A stretch of DNA of 49,067 nucleotides from Marinosulfonomonas sp. (GTDB lineage: Bacteria; Pseudomonadota; Alphaproteobacteria; Rhodobacterales; Rhodobacteraceae), in the NCBI GenBank assembly GCA_015488685.1, contig WFNH01000104.1, forward strand, positions 1-49,067. Reading direction: 5' to 3'. Positions within the stretch are counted from its first letter, which is position 1; each line of letters begins with the position of its first letter. Positions 42,853-49,067 of the stretch are shown in pieces. The translations under genes and the position numbers were made by a program. The notes below the pieces were generated by a model. It was not told where the DNA came from, did no database searches, and saw only the letters and a program-made list of their open reading frames with translations.

Positions 42853-43440
42853 ATGGGTTTCATCCGCAACATTCTTGCCCTATTGGGCGTTATCGCTGTG
42901 GGTCTGGCGCTCTGGCTTGGACCGACACTATATAAATACAAGGTCGCTTTTGACGGTTTTGATGATCAGGCCTTTGATACCTACAAAGGCATGATGGATC
43001 GGCTGGTCGAAACCGGAAACAGCGCCGCTGCAACGGTTTGGAAGGCCAAAGTAGCCGAAGGGCTGACCTTTGAAGATGTCGATCAATCTATCAGACAGAT
43101 AGCAATCGACCGCAACATCAAAGGGGTTGGAGATCTTCCGTTGGGCGACCAGGTGGCTGCGATGACAGGCAAACCCTGGCGCAAACTGAATATCTATCTG
43201 TATTGCAATCCGCTAACAGCCGCAAAGATGGTTGAATTTGATCCGGCTTATGCCGCCTATTTGCCTTGCCGTGTATCGCTGGTCGAGGATGATACCGGTC
43301 AACTATGGCTGTATACGTTGGATATGGACATGATGATTTATGGCGGAAAAACCCTGCCGCCCGATCTGCTGAAAGAAGCGCTGGAAGTCAAAGACATCAT
43401 GCAAGACATCCTGACCCGCGCATCTGAGGGTGATTTCTAG
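42853..43440 (+). CDS. DUF302 domain protein with N-terminal membrane helix
   Basis: The product is 195 residues. An N-terminal hydrophobic segment (about 5-25) anchors it or serves as signal. The C-terminal part (about 110-185) fits DUF302: LNIYLYCNPLTAAKMVEFDPAYAAYLPCRVSLVEDDTGQLWLYTLDMDMMIYGG, with the conserved Asn-Pro and the DDTGQLWLYT strand. The function of the family is unknown. The part between (about 30-100) is not recognised. It stands alone, followed by GC-rich hairpins. Confidence 0.82.
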   Translation: MGFIRNILALLGVIAVGLALWLGPTLYKYKVAFDGFDDQAFDTYKGMMDRLVETGNSAAATVWKAKVAEGLTFEDVDQSIRQIAIDRNIKGVGDLPLGDQVAAMTGKPWRKLNIYLYCNPLTAAKMVEFDPAYAAYLPCRVSLVEDDTGQLWLYTLDMDMMIYGGKTLPPDLLKEALEVKDIMQDILTRASEGDF

Positions 43441-43457
43441 CACTGTTTTGAAAAACT

Positions 43458-43475
43458 GGGGGGTCCCGACCCCCC
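43458..43475. repeat. GC-rich intergenic hairpin followed by a second C-run
   Basis: GGGGGGTC and GACCCCCC are perfect 8-base arms separated only by CC, and GGAACCCCCC follows at once. It starts 18 bases after the DUF302 gene. GC-rich hairpins of this kind are frequent after genes in Rhodobacteraceae and may act as terminators or dispersed repeats; no second copy was seen in this window. Confidence 0.5.
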
Positions 43476-43635
43476 GGAACCCCCCATCACCCCACGTGCT
43501 CCCTTAGCACCACACGTGAATATAAAAAGGTTCCGGCCGTCCTGGCCCGATACAAATGACCCTAGGCCAAGAGGTGATTCCAATCAAACGCCAAGTATCG
43601 CCAAAATGATTCAAATCATACCTGATCTGATAACG

Positions 43636-43665
43636 AAAACGCCCGCCAAAATTGGCGGGCGTTTT
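43636..43665. terminator. Bidirectional Rho-independent terminator
   Basis: AAAACGCCCGCCAA and TTGGCGGGCGTTTT are perfect 14-base arms with a 2-base centre, giving a GC stem flanked by A and T runs on both sides. It serves the DUF2853 gene ending at 43688 on the minus strand and any rightward transcript from the DUF302 gene. Confidence 0.92.
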
Positions 43666-43687
43666 GCTAATAAACTGTTGTTCGGGC

Positions 43688-44029
43688 TTAGCCGTATACG
43701 GACTCTTTGCCGAAGTGCTTGGTCAGCATATAGTAAACCACAGCGCGGTATTTGTTGCGCTCGGAACGGCCATAAGTTTCAATCACGGAATCAATTGCTT
43801 CCATCAATGCGGGGCTGTCGGACAGTCCCAACTTCTTCATCAGAAAGTTGTTCTTGACTGTTTCCAGCTCGGATTTGTCACTGCCTGCTACAGTCGAGGC
43901 ATCGGCATTATAAATGGCCGGGCCGCAGCCGATGGTTACTTTGGTCAGCAGATCCATGTCAGGTGTCATGCCGCATTTGTTTTTCAGATCATCTGCATAC
44001 TGCGCGATCAGGTCGTCTCTTTTACCCAT
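43688..44029 (-). CDS. DUF2853 family protein
   Basis: The product is a 113-residue soluble, mostly helical protein: KRDDLIAQYADDLKNKCGMTPDMDLLTKVTIGCGPAIYN, and the C-terminal family signature SVIETYGRSERNKYRAVVYYMLTKHFGKESVYG. The family is small, common in marine alphaproteobacteria and of unknown function. A single gene with the terminator at 43636-43665. Confidence 0.9.
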   Translation of the reverse strand: MGKRDDLIAQYADDLKNKCGMTPDMDLLTKVTIGCGPAIYNADASTVAGSDKSELETVKNNFLMKKLGLSDSPALMEAIDSVIETYGRSERNKYRAVVYYMLTKHFGKESVYG

Positions 44030-44159
44030 AAGGTTTTACTCCCACCAATTTGGCATTACTGCCGTGTTACAAAACGCCAAAACGGCGCGTGACGACACGA
44101 TAGCCCAAGAATATACCTGCACAAAGGGAAAAATTTGGCATGTTTGTCACATATGATGC

Positions 44160-44188
44160 GTCAGGCGCAAGCCATTCCAGCGCCTGAC
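44160..44188. terminator. Hairpin downstream of the outer-membrane protein gene
   Basis: GTCAGGCGC and GCGCCTGAC are 9-base arms around an 11-base loop, 13 bases beyond the minus-strand stop at 44202. The T run (TTTTC) is on the plus-strand side only, so for the minus-strand gene it would be a hairpin without a T tail. Confidence 0.6.
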
Positions 44189-44201
44189 TTTTCTATTCAG
44201 G

Positions 44202-44720
44202 CTAGAAGCGGAAACCTGCCCTAACGGAAACCTGATCCAGTTCCGCATCAGGAATAGCGCCTGACAGATTGCCAATATCATGGCGCTGGTATTCAATACC
44301 AACAAACATCCTGTCTGTGATGGCATGATCATAGCCAATACCATAGGTCGCACCGCGGCCTGTCCCCAGATTGGATGTGTCGACGACCGCATAACCAAGC
44401 GTTGCGAAAATCAACCCGTTGCCGACCTTATATCCGGCGCGCGCCTTGGCGCCATATTGACTGTCCAGATCGGTGCCGCCTGTGGTCGTAATATTGGTGC
44501 CTTCGGCTTCCAGTTCCAGACCCAGAACATAGCTTCCAAAATCCTGATTATAGCCGCCAAAAACGCCATATGTGTTATCAGTTGTGGTTGCCGTGCCATC
44601 CAGTCCGAAATCTCCGCGACCGATCTGCAGGCCTCCGTAAAAGCCGCCCCAATCCTGTGCCATTACAGTTGCAGGCATCAGAAGGGCAATTGCGAGGGCT
44701 GCCGATTTTATATGTTTCAT
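44202..44720 (-). CDS. Small outer-membrane beta-barrel protein
   Basis: The product is 172 residues. The signal peptide MKHIKSAALAIALLMPATVMA is cleaved before Gln 22. The mature part alternates strands and turns as an eight-stranded OmpA/Omp25-like barrel: WGGFYGGLQIGRGDFG, NTYGVFGGYNQDFGSYVLGLELEAEG, QYGAKARAGYKVGNGLIFATLGYAVVD, RMFVGIEYQRHDIG, and the C-terminal VSVRAGFRF ending in Phe, the BAM signal. GAGGAGAG lies just before the ATG at 44720; an in-frame upstream codon is non-conserved. Function is probably structural or porin-like; no ligand can be inferred. Confidence 0.9.
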   Translation of the reverse strand: MKHIKSAALAIALLMPATVMAQDWGGFYGGLQIGRGDFGLDGTATTTDNTYGVFGGYNQDFGSYVLGLELEAEGTNITTTGGTDLDSQYGAKARAGYKVGNGLIFATLGYAVVDTSNLGTGRGATYGIGYDHAITDRMFVGIEYQRHDIGNLSGAIPDAELDQVSVRAGFRF

Positions 44721-44982
44721 TATTCTCTCCTCGTTTTTGTTGTTGACCGGACAACAGGGTGATCCCTTTATGTCGATCAAAACCCTGCCTATCGGCGGAC
44801 CGAAGGATGAGACAAATCACAAAGCCGCTAATGTGTTATTCGGCAAACTGCGGCCAGAAGGGGGAATTCCGGTTAGCGGGAAGTGGCGTATTCCGTCGGA
44901 TATATTCTTATTATTGGCCCTTGCGCCCGATCCATTCACGTCCGTGATCAGATCGTGCAGTCTGATTAGAATCACAGGCAAA
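44721..44982. other. Intergenic region between the barrel protein and ahcY
   Basis: No convincing gene lies here; the rightward open frame across it is antisense to the end of ahcY. It should hold the promoter of the barrel gene on the minus strand. A near-palindrome TGTTGACCGGACAACA sits at 44741-44756 in its leader, and ATCAGA-N8-TCTGAT lies further upstream. No clear -35/-10 pair could be assigned. Confidence 0.5.
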
Positions 44983-45011
44983 AAAATACCGGACATGATG
45001 CCCGGTATTTT
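44983..45011 (-). terminator. Rho-independent terminator of ahcY
   Basis: AAAATACCGG (44983-44992) pairs with CCGGTATTTT (45002-45011) around a 9-base loop; on the minus strand the stem ends in a long T run. It begins 21 bases after the ahcY stop. Confidence 0.9.
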
Positions 45012-45031
45012 CTGTCGTATATTTGCGCTGG

Positions 45032-46426
45032 TTAATAGCGGTAATGTTCCGGCTTGTAAGGGCCATCAACCGATACACCGATGTAATCCGCTTGCTCTTT
45101 GTCCAGAACCGACAGGTTCACACCGATACGGGCAAGATGCAGACGGGCAACTTTTTCATCCAGATGTTTGGGTAGGATGTAAACGTCGTTCTTGTATTCG
45201 TCGCCTTTGGTCCACAGCTCGATCTGGGCCAGCGTCTGGTTGGTAAAGGATGCGGACATCACAAATGACGGGTGGCCGGTGGCGTTGCCAAGGTTCAGCA
45301 GACGACCTTCGGACAGCAGGATGATCCGCGCACCAGAAGGCATTTCGATCATATCCACCTGGTCTTTGATGTTGGTCCATTTGTGGTTTTTCAGCGCGGC
45401 AACCTGAATTTCATTATCAAAGTGGCCGATGTTGCCAACAATCGCCATATCCTTCATCGCGCGCATATGCTCGATGCGGATCACGTCCTTGTTGCCTGTG
45501 GTGGTGACGAAGATGTCGGCGCTATCGATCACGTCTTCCAGACGCACAACCTCGAACCCGTCCATCGCGGCCTGAAGGGCGCAGATCGGATCAATCTCGG
45601 TCACTTTCACGCGGGCACCGGCACCGGACAGGGATGCAGCCGAACCTTTACCAACATCGCCGTACCCGCAAACCACGGCAACCTTACCGGCCATCATGGT
45701 GTCGGTGGCGCGGCGGATGCCGTCAACCAGCGATTCCTTACAGCCGTATTTGTTGTCGAACTTCGATTTGGTGACCGAATCATTTACGTTGATCGCAGGG
45801 AAAGGCAGCTGTCCCTGTTTCACCAGATCATACAGACGGTGAACGCCGGTTGTTGTTTCCTCGGAAACACCTTGGATCGCGTCGCGCTGCTTGGTGAACC
45901 AACCGGGGCTTTCCTTAATACGCTTTTTGATCTGGGCGAACAGGGCGACTTCTTCTTCTGATGTCGGGGTTTCGATCAGGTCGGTTTCGCCATTTTCAAC
46001 GCGGGCACCGGTCAGGATATACATCGTGGCATCGCCACCATCATCCAGAATCAGGTTGCAAGTACCCTCTTTGAACATGAAAATCCGGTCGGCGTAATCC
46101 CAGTATTCTTCCAGTGTTTCGCCCTTAACAGCAAAAACAGGAACGCCTGCTGCTGCAATCACAGCCGCCGCATGGTCCTGCGTGGAAAAGATGTTGCAGG
46201 ACGCCCAGCGCACATCGGCACCCAATGCAACCAGCGTTTCAATCAGAACCGCAGTTTGAATGGTCATGTGCAGGCTGCCGGCAATCCGCGCACCTTTCAG
46301 CGGCTTGCTGTCGCCATACTCTTCACGCAGCGCCATCAGGCCCGGCATTTCGGTTTCGGCGATGTCCAGTTCCTTGCGGCCATAGTCGGCCAGCGCGATG
46401 TCTTTTACAATATAATCGGTTGCCAT
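45032..46426 (-). CDS. ahcY: Adenosylhomocysteinase AhcY
   Basis: The product is 464 residues and splits S-adenosylhomocysteine to adenosine and homocysteine, closing the methyl cycle. Substrate-domain blocks [39 protein letters not shown] and the NAD-binding [16 protein letters not shown] are present, as are [29 protein letters not shown] and the C-terminal PYKPEHYRY. The ATG at 46426 has AAGGAAAA about eight bases upstream; an upstream in-frame start adds 14 unrelated residues. No recognisable SAH riboswitch fold was found in the 80-base leader, though a TTGATA-N12-TATCAA dyad lies at 46479-46502. Confidence 0.97.
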   Translation of the reverse strand: MATDYIVKDIALADYGRKELDIAETEMPGLMALREEYGDSKPLKGARIAGSLHMTIQTAVLIETLVALGADVRWASCNIFSTQDHAAAVIAAAGVPVFAVKGETLEEYWDYADRIFMFKEGTCNLILDDGGDATMYILTGARVENGETDLIETPTSEEEVALFAQIKKRIKESPGWFTKQRDAIQGVSEETTTGVHRLYDLVKQGQLPFPAINVNDSVTKSKFDNKYGCKESLVDGIRRATDTMMAGKVAVVCGYGDVGKGSAASLSGAGARVKVTEIDPICALQAAMDGFEVVRLEDVIDSADIFVTTTGNKDVIRIEHMRAMKDMAIVGNIGHFDNEIQVAALKNHKWTNIKDQVDMIEMPSGARIILLSEGRLLNLGNATGHPSFVMSASFTNQTLAQIELWTKGDEYKNDVYILPKHLDEKVARLHLARIGVNLSVLDKEQADYIGVSVDGPYKPEHYRY

Positions 46427-46506
46427 TGGGCATTTTCCTTGCGGTTCAGATACAGATTGAGAGCGCAAATAACACCGCTTGATAGCAAGGGCAACTTATC
46501 AACTGA

Positions 46507-46812
46507 TTAACTGGCGATTCCCGCCACTTCTTCTGTCTTGTCGAACTGCCAGTTCTGACCCGAGGCAATGACACAGCTTGTCCCGTCAGCACGCGACAAC
46601 AGCAACGTCCATGTGCCTGTTTCATCAGAACTCCAGATTTCTACCAGACTTGTGGTGCTTTGCAGCCCGGCGCCCTGATAGGTTTCGTGGAAATTGCTTT
46701 CCAGCCGTTCGGTGATAACACTTCTTTTTGCACACAGGGCCTGCGCCTGCACCGGGGGCGCAAGCGCCAGCGCGCCAAAAACAAGGGCGGCGGTGACGAT
46801 ACGTTTAAACAT
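46507..46812 (-). CDS. Small secreted protein, function unknown
   Basis: The product is 101 residues with a clear signal peptide (MFKRIVTAALVFGALALAPPVQA, cleavage before Gln 24). The mature 78 residues include two Cys (about 27 and 80), which could form a disulfide, and WTLLLSRADGTSCVIASGQNW. No family is recognised with certainty. AAGGAGACC lies before the ATG. It is 80 bases upstream of ahcY in the same direction and could be co-transcribed with it. Confidence 0.82.
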   Translation of the reverse strand: MFKRIVTAALVFGALALAPPVQAQALCAKRSVITERLESNFHETYQGAGLQSTTSLVEIWSSDETGTWTLLLSRADGTSCVIASGQNWQFDKTEEVAGIAS

Positions 46813-46997
46813 AACTGGTCTCCTTTGGATTAAGGCCCCGCCAATGGTATGTTGAACAGTCGGGGCAGGTTGCTGGCAATTTCAGGTTCGCCTGATAATA
46901 AAATGGACCTGCCGGCCGAAATTTGCGAATGACTACCGCACACAAATACGTCACTCTTTGCGAGCCGTTTCTGGACAAAACCAAGGGATTATCAAAC

Positions 46998-47591
46998 ATG
47001 GCCCCCCAACCCCGCGCATGGCAACGTATGCTTTCCGGTCGCCGGCTGGACCTGCTGGACCCCACCCCGATGGACATCGAGGTCGAGGATATCGCCCATG
47101 GCTTGGCCTTTGTCGCGCGCTGGAACGGGCAAACGATTGGCGATTACGCCTATTCAGTGGCCGAACATTCGCTGCTGGTGGAACAGATTTATGCCCTGAT
47201 CCGGCCCAAAGCACCGGCGAAATGGCGGCTGGCGGCCCTGCTGCATGATGCGCCGGAATATGTGATCGGGGATATGATTTCGCCGGTGAAGGCTGCTATC
47301 GGGCCGGATTACGGCGTGCTGGATGATCGCCTGACGGCCGCCGTTCACATACGTTTTGGCCTGCCTGCGGTGCTGCCTGTGGCGGTGAAAAAGCAGATAA
47401 AGAAAGCCGACAAGATCAGCGCATGGCTGGAAGCCACCCAGATTGCCGGCTTTACGGTGAAAGAGGCGGACAAGCTGTTCGGCAAGCCCGCCCCTGATCT
47501 GATTAACGGATTGCGCATCCATCTGCGCCCGCCGCTGGTCGTACGGCGGGATTTTACCGCCCGGCACAATGAATTGATGCGCAATCTTTAG
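46998..47591 (+). CDS. HD-domain hydrolase (YfbR-like)
   Basis: The product is 197 residues. The HD superfamily metal site is visible as AEHSLLVEQ (His), ALLHDAPEYVIGDMISPVK (His-Asp) and a later Asp region near KKADKISAWLEATQ; RAWQRMLSGRRLDLLDPTPMDIEVEDIAHGL is the typical N-terminus of this alphaproteobacterial group. Such proteins are metal-dependent phosphohydrolases, often 5'-nucleotidases of the YfbR type; the substrate is not proven. I prefer the ATG at 46998, with AGGGA about ten bases upstream; in-frame starts up to 46923 would add as many as 25 residues. Confidence 0.88.
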   Translation: MAPQPRAWQRMLSGRRLDLLDPTPMDIEVEDIAHGLAFVARWNGQTIGDYAYSVAEHSLLVEQIYALIRPKAPAKWRLAALLHDAPEYVIGDMISPVKAAIGPDYGVLDDRLTAAVHIRFGLPAVLPVAVKKQIKKADKISAWLEATQIAGFTVKEADKLFGKPAPDLINGLRIHLRPPLVVRRDFTARHNELMRNL

Positions 47592-47747
47592 TTACCAGCG
47601 GTCTTTCGACGTCAGCAACCAGCGGCGATAGTATTCCCTGTTGCGCTGTTCCGCCTCGCGCTTGGCCCGATAGCGCCGCGCAACGGCATCGTAGTTGGTT
47701 TCCGTGCGGGTTGCGATGCGCATTGCACTTGCAAATATTCCTAACAT
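47592..47747 (-). CDS. 51-residue basic small protein
   Basis: An open frame of 51 codons runs from an ATG at 47747 with AAGGAAA six bases upstream to a TAA abutting the convergent HD gene's stop. The product starts MLGIFASAMRIATRTETNYD and continues with a helical Arg/Tyr/Trp-rich stretch (VARRYRAKREAEQRNREYY, then RRWLLTSKDRW). Codon use is GC-rich at third positions after the first ten codons, as in neighbours. It is too short for many gene finders. No family recognised; nucleic acid or membrane surface binding is possible from the charge. Confidence 0.6.
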   Translation of the reverse strand: MLGIFASAMRIATRTETNYDAVARRYRAKREAEQRNREYYRRWLLTSKDRW

Positions 47748-47852
47748 ATCATTTCCTTTCGTTCCTGTGATGCACCATATTTAGCGCTATTGCCTTGCCG
47801 GATCGAATCTGTAAGATTTCCAATATGTAAGTTGAACTATCAAAGGTAATCC

Positions 47853-48722
47853 ATGGACTGGCGCCAAATCCCATCCCTGTCGGCCCTGCGCGCATTCGAG
47901 GCCACAGCGCGGCTAAACAGTTTCAGCGCCGCGGGACGCGAGCTGAATGTCACCCATGCCGCCATCGCCCAGCATGTGCGCGGGCTGGAGGATTTCTTTG
48001 CCCAAGGCCTGATTTTCCGGCAGGGGCGCAAGATGGAACTAACCGCCACCGGCCAGCGCCTTGCCGCATCGTTGAGCGAGGGATTCCTGACCATTCAGGC
48101 CGGTGTGAATGACCTAAAGGCCGAAACCGAGGACCGCCCGCTGAAAATCGCTCTGACCCCGACCTTTGCCGAAAGCTGGCTGATGCCGCGCCTTGGCAGT
48201 TTCTGGGCGGATCATCCTGAAATAGAGCTGGCCCTGCTGCCCGGCCGCAAACTGGTTGATCTGCGCCGCGATGGCGTTGATCTGGCGATCCGTTATGGCA
48301 ACGGGGTTTGGGCGGGGTATCAAAGCGAATATCTGGCCTCGGCGCAATTCATCGTGGTTGCATCAAAGGACTATATCGGTGATCAAAATATCCGCAGCCT
48401 TGAGGATTTGAAAGATGCCAAATGGCTGATTGAATCCGACCGGCGTGAAATGATGCTGTGGGCAGCGGAGCAGAATTTCGATCTGGAGCATCTGGACACA
48501 ACCGAATTCCCGACCGCCACACTGGTGCATCTGGCAGCAAGGTCGGGTTATGGGGTTGCGATATTGACCAAAGCGGTCGTGGAACATGATCTGGAAAACG
48601 ACCGGCTGGTAAAGCTGTTCAGCGCAAAACCCGGATCGCTGGGCTATTATCTGGTCACCCGAAAAGAGGCGATGCCGGACAAGTTGGCGGTGTTTATCAA
48701 ATGGCTGAAGTGCTGTAAGTAA
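47853..48722 (+). CDS. LysR-family regulator, GcvA-like
   Basis: The product is 289 residues. The helix-turn-helix (about 6-65) reads IPSLSALRAFEATARLNSFSAAGRELNVTHAAIAQHVRGLEDFFAQGLIFRQGRKMELTATGQ, of the GcvA subgroup (PSLSALRAFEAAARL opening). The effector domain has LKIALTPTFAESWLMPRLGSFWADHPEIELAL and DGVDLAIRYGNGVWAG. The target is unknown: the divergent neighbour is the 51-residue protein, and an acetyltransferase follows after five bases in the same direction. Confidence 0.94.
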   Translation: MDWRQIPSLSALRAFEATARLNSFSAAGRELNVTHAAIAQHVRGLEDFFAQGLIFRQGRKMELTATGQRLAASLSEGFLTIQAGVNDLKAETEDRPLKIALTPTFAESWLMPRLGSFWADHPEIELALLPGRKLVDLRRDGVDLAIRYGNGVWAGYQSEYLASAQFIVVASKDYIGDQNIRSLEDLKDAKWLIESDRREMMLWAAEQNFDLEHLDTTEFPTATLVHLAARSGYGVAILTKAVVEHDLENDRLVKLFSAKPGSLGYYLVTRKEAMPDKLAVFIKWLKCCK

Positions 48723-48727
48723 GTCCC

Positions 48728-49067
48728 ATGATTATACGCCAAGCCACACCCGATGATGCCGCCGAAATGGCCGTGCTGTTAAACGAAATCATCCGCATCG
48801 GCGGCACAACCGCGTTTCAAAAGGAAACCACGGCAGAGGCGATGCAGGGGTTTATCCGCAAGTTGCAAACCACCGGCTGTATCCATGTTGCGCGAGACCG
48901 CGAAACAGATGCCTTGCTTGGCTATCAATCACTTGAATCCTATCCCGATCTGCCCAAGGCCCTTGGCATCATCGCCACCTTTGCCAAAGTCGGCAGCACC
49001 ACGCGCGGCATCGGCACCGCCCTGTTCGCCGCCACGCGACAGGCAGCACCTGCGCTGGGCTTTACCG
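48728..49067 (+). CDS. GNAT family acetyltransferase, N-terminal part (cut by right edge)
   Basis: The ATG at 48728 opens a frame that stays open to the right edge, 113 codons. The start IIRQATPDDAAEMAVLLNEII is the usual GNAT beginning, and the acetyl-CoA-binding region appears as FAKVGSTTRGIGTALFAATR (about residues 89-108), with the G-x-G turn RGIGTA. The C-terminal part is missing. It is probably co-transcribed with the LysR gene, five bases away. Acceptor substrate unknown. Confidence 0.88.
   Translation, partial: MIIRQATPDDAAEMAVLLNEIIRIGGTTAFQKETTAEAMQGFIRKLQTTGCIHVARDRETDALLGYQSLESYPDLPKALGIIATFAKVGSTTRGIGTALFAATRQAAPALGFT

Noticed and set aside
44737-45246. Rightward 169-codon open frame
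   Set aside because: It runs across the barrel gene leader, the ahcY terminator and the antisense strand of ahcY, has no ribosome site and no recognisable protein features.
46427-46506. SAH or SAM riboswitch upstream of ahcY
   Set aside because: The leader is only about 80 bases and shows a short TTGATA/TATCAA dyad but no pseudoknot-type pairing or conserved core I can recognise.

Overview
The window is a chromosome-type segment of an alphaproteobacterium, most likely a Rhodobacteraceae/Roseobacter-group member of moderate GC content. The evidence is the flagellar gene order, which includes flaF, flbT, a DUF1217 gene, motE, a DUF6468 gene, a rod-binding-only FlgJ and a separate flagellar lytic transglycosylase. 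The ugpBAEC cassette and the family-restricted housekeeping proteins (mitofilin-like COG4223 protein, DUF2853, HemY with a zinc ribbon) agree with this. No mobile element, CRISPR array or rRNA was seen.

Positions 1 to about 30,400 hold one nearly continuous polar-type flagellar cluster in alternating transcription blocks. (1) fliK runs leftward off the edge; the rod-binding protein gene and flgN run rightward. (2) The flagellin gene has its own terminator and is followed by flaF-flbT-DUF1217. (3) fliI stands alone on the minus strand. (4) flgB-flgC-fliE-fliQ-flgF-flgG-flgA-flgH-fliL-like run rightward. (5) fliL-DUF6468-motE-motA-(AMIN-like/TPR protein)-sltF-flhA-fliR-flhB-fliJ-like run leftward. 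(6) fliF-fliH-fliN-fliP run rightward. (7) motB-flgE-flgK-flgL-flgI run leftward. Together they encode the MS ring, most of the export gate, the ATPase, rod, P and L rings, hook, junction proteins, filament, stator and assembly chaperones. fliG, fliM, flgD, fliO, fliD and fliS are not in the window.

The intergenic regions at the heads of five flagellar blocks each contain a TTAA-N7-TTAA-like pair of half-sites. This fits CtrA control, which is known for flagella in this bacterial group, but it is my inference from short motifs, and one similar site also occurs outside the cluster. The least understood flagellar gene is the 766-residue exported AMIN-like/TPR protein directly behind motA.

Positions 30,500 to 36,300 hold a small membrane protein gene with a palindromic operator-like site. 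Next comes a glycerol-3-phosphate-type ABC importer (ugpB-ugpA-ugpE-ugpC) with a strong hairpin after ugpB, then a divergent LysR regulator with a perfect dyad in the shared promoter region.

Positions 36,300 to the end are housekeeping: tRNA-Thr(CGU), hemY, a mitofilin-like protein, hemD, divergent tsaD-gpsA-YciI-EVE, a DUF302 protein, DUF2853, a small outer-membrane beta-barrel, ahcY, a small secreted protein, an HD-domain hydrolase, a 51-residue basic protein, a GcvA-like LysR regulator and a GNAT acetyltransferase cut by the right edge.
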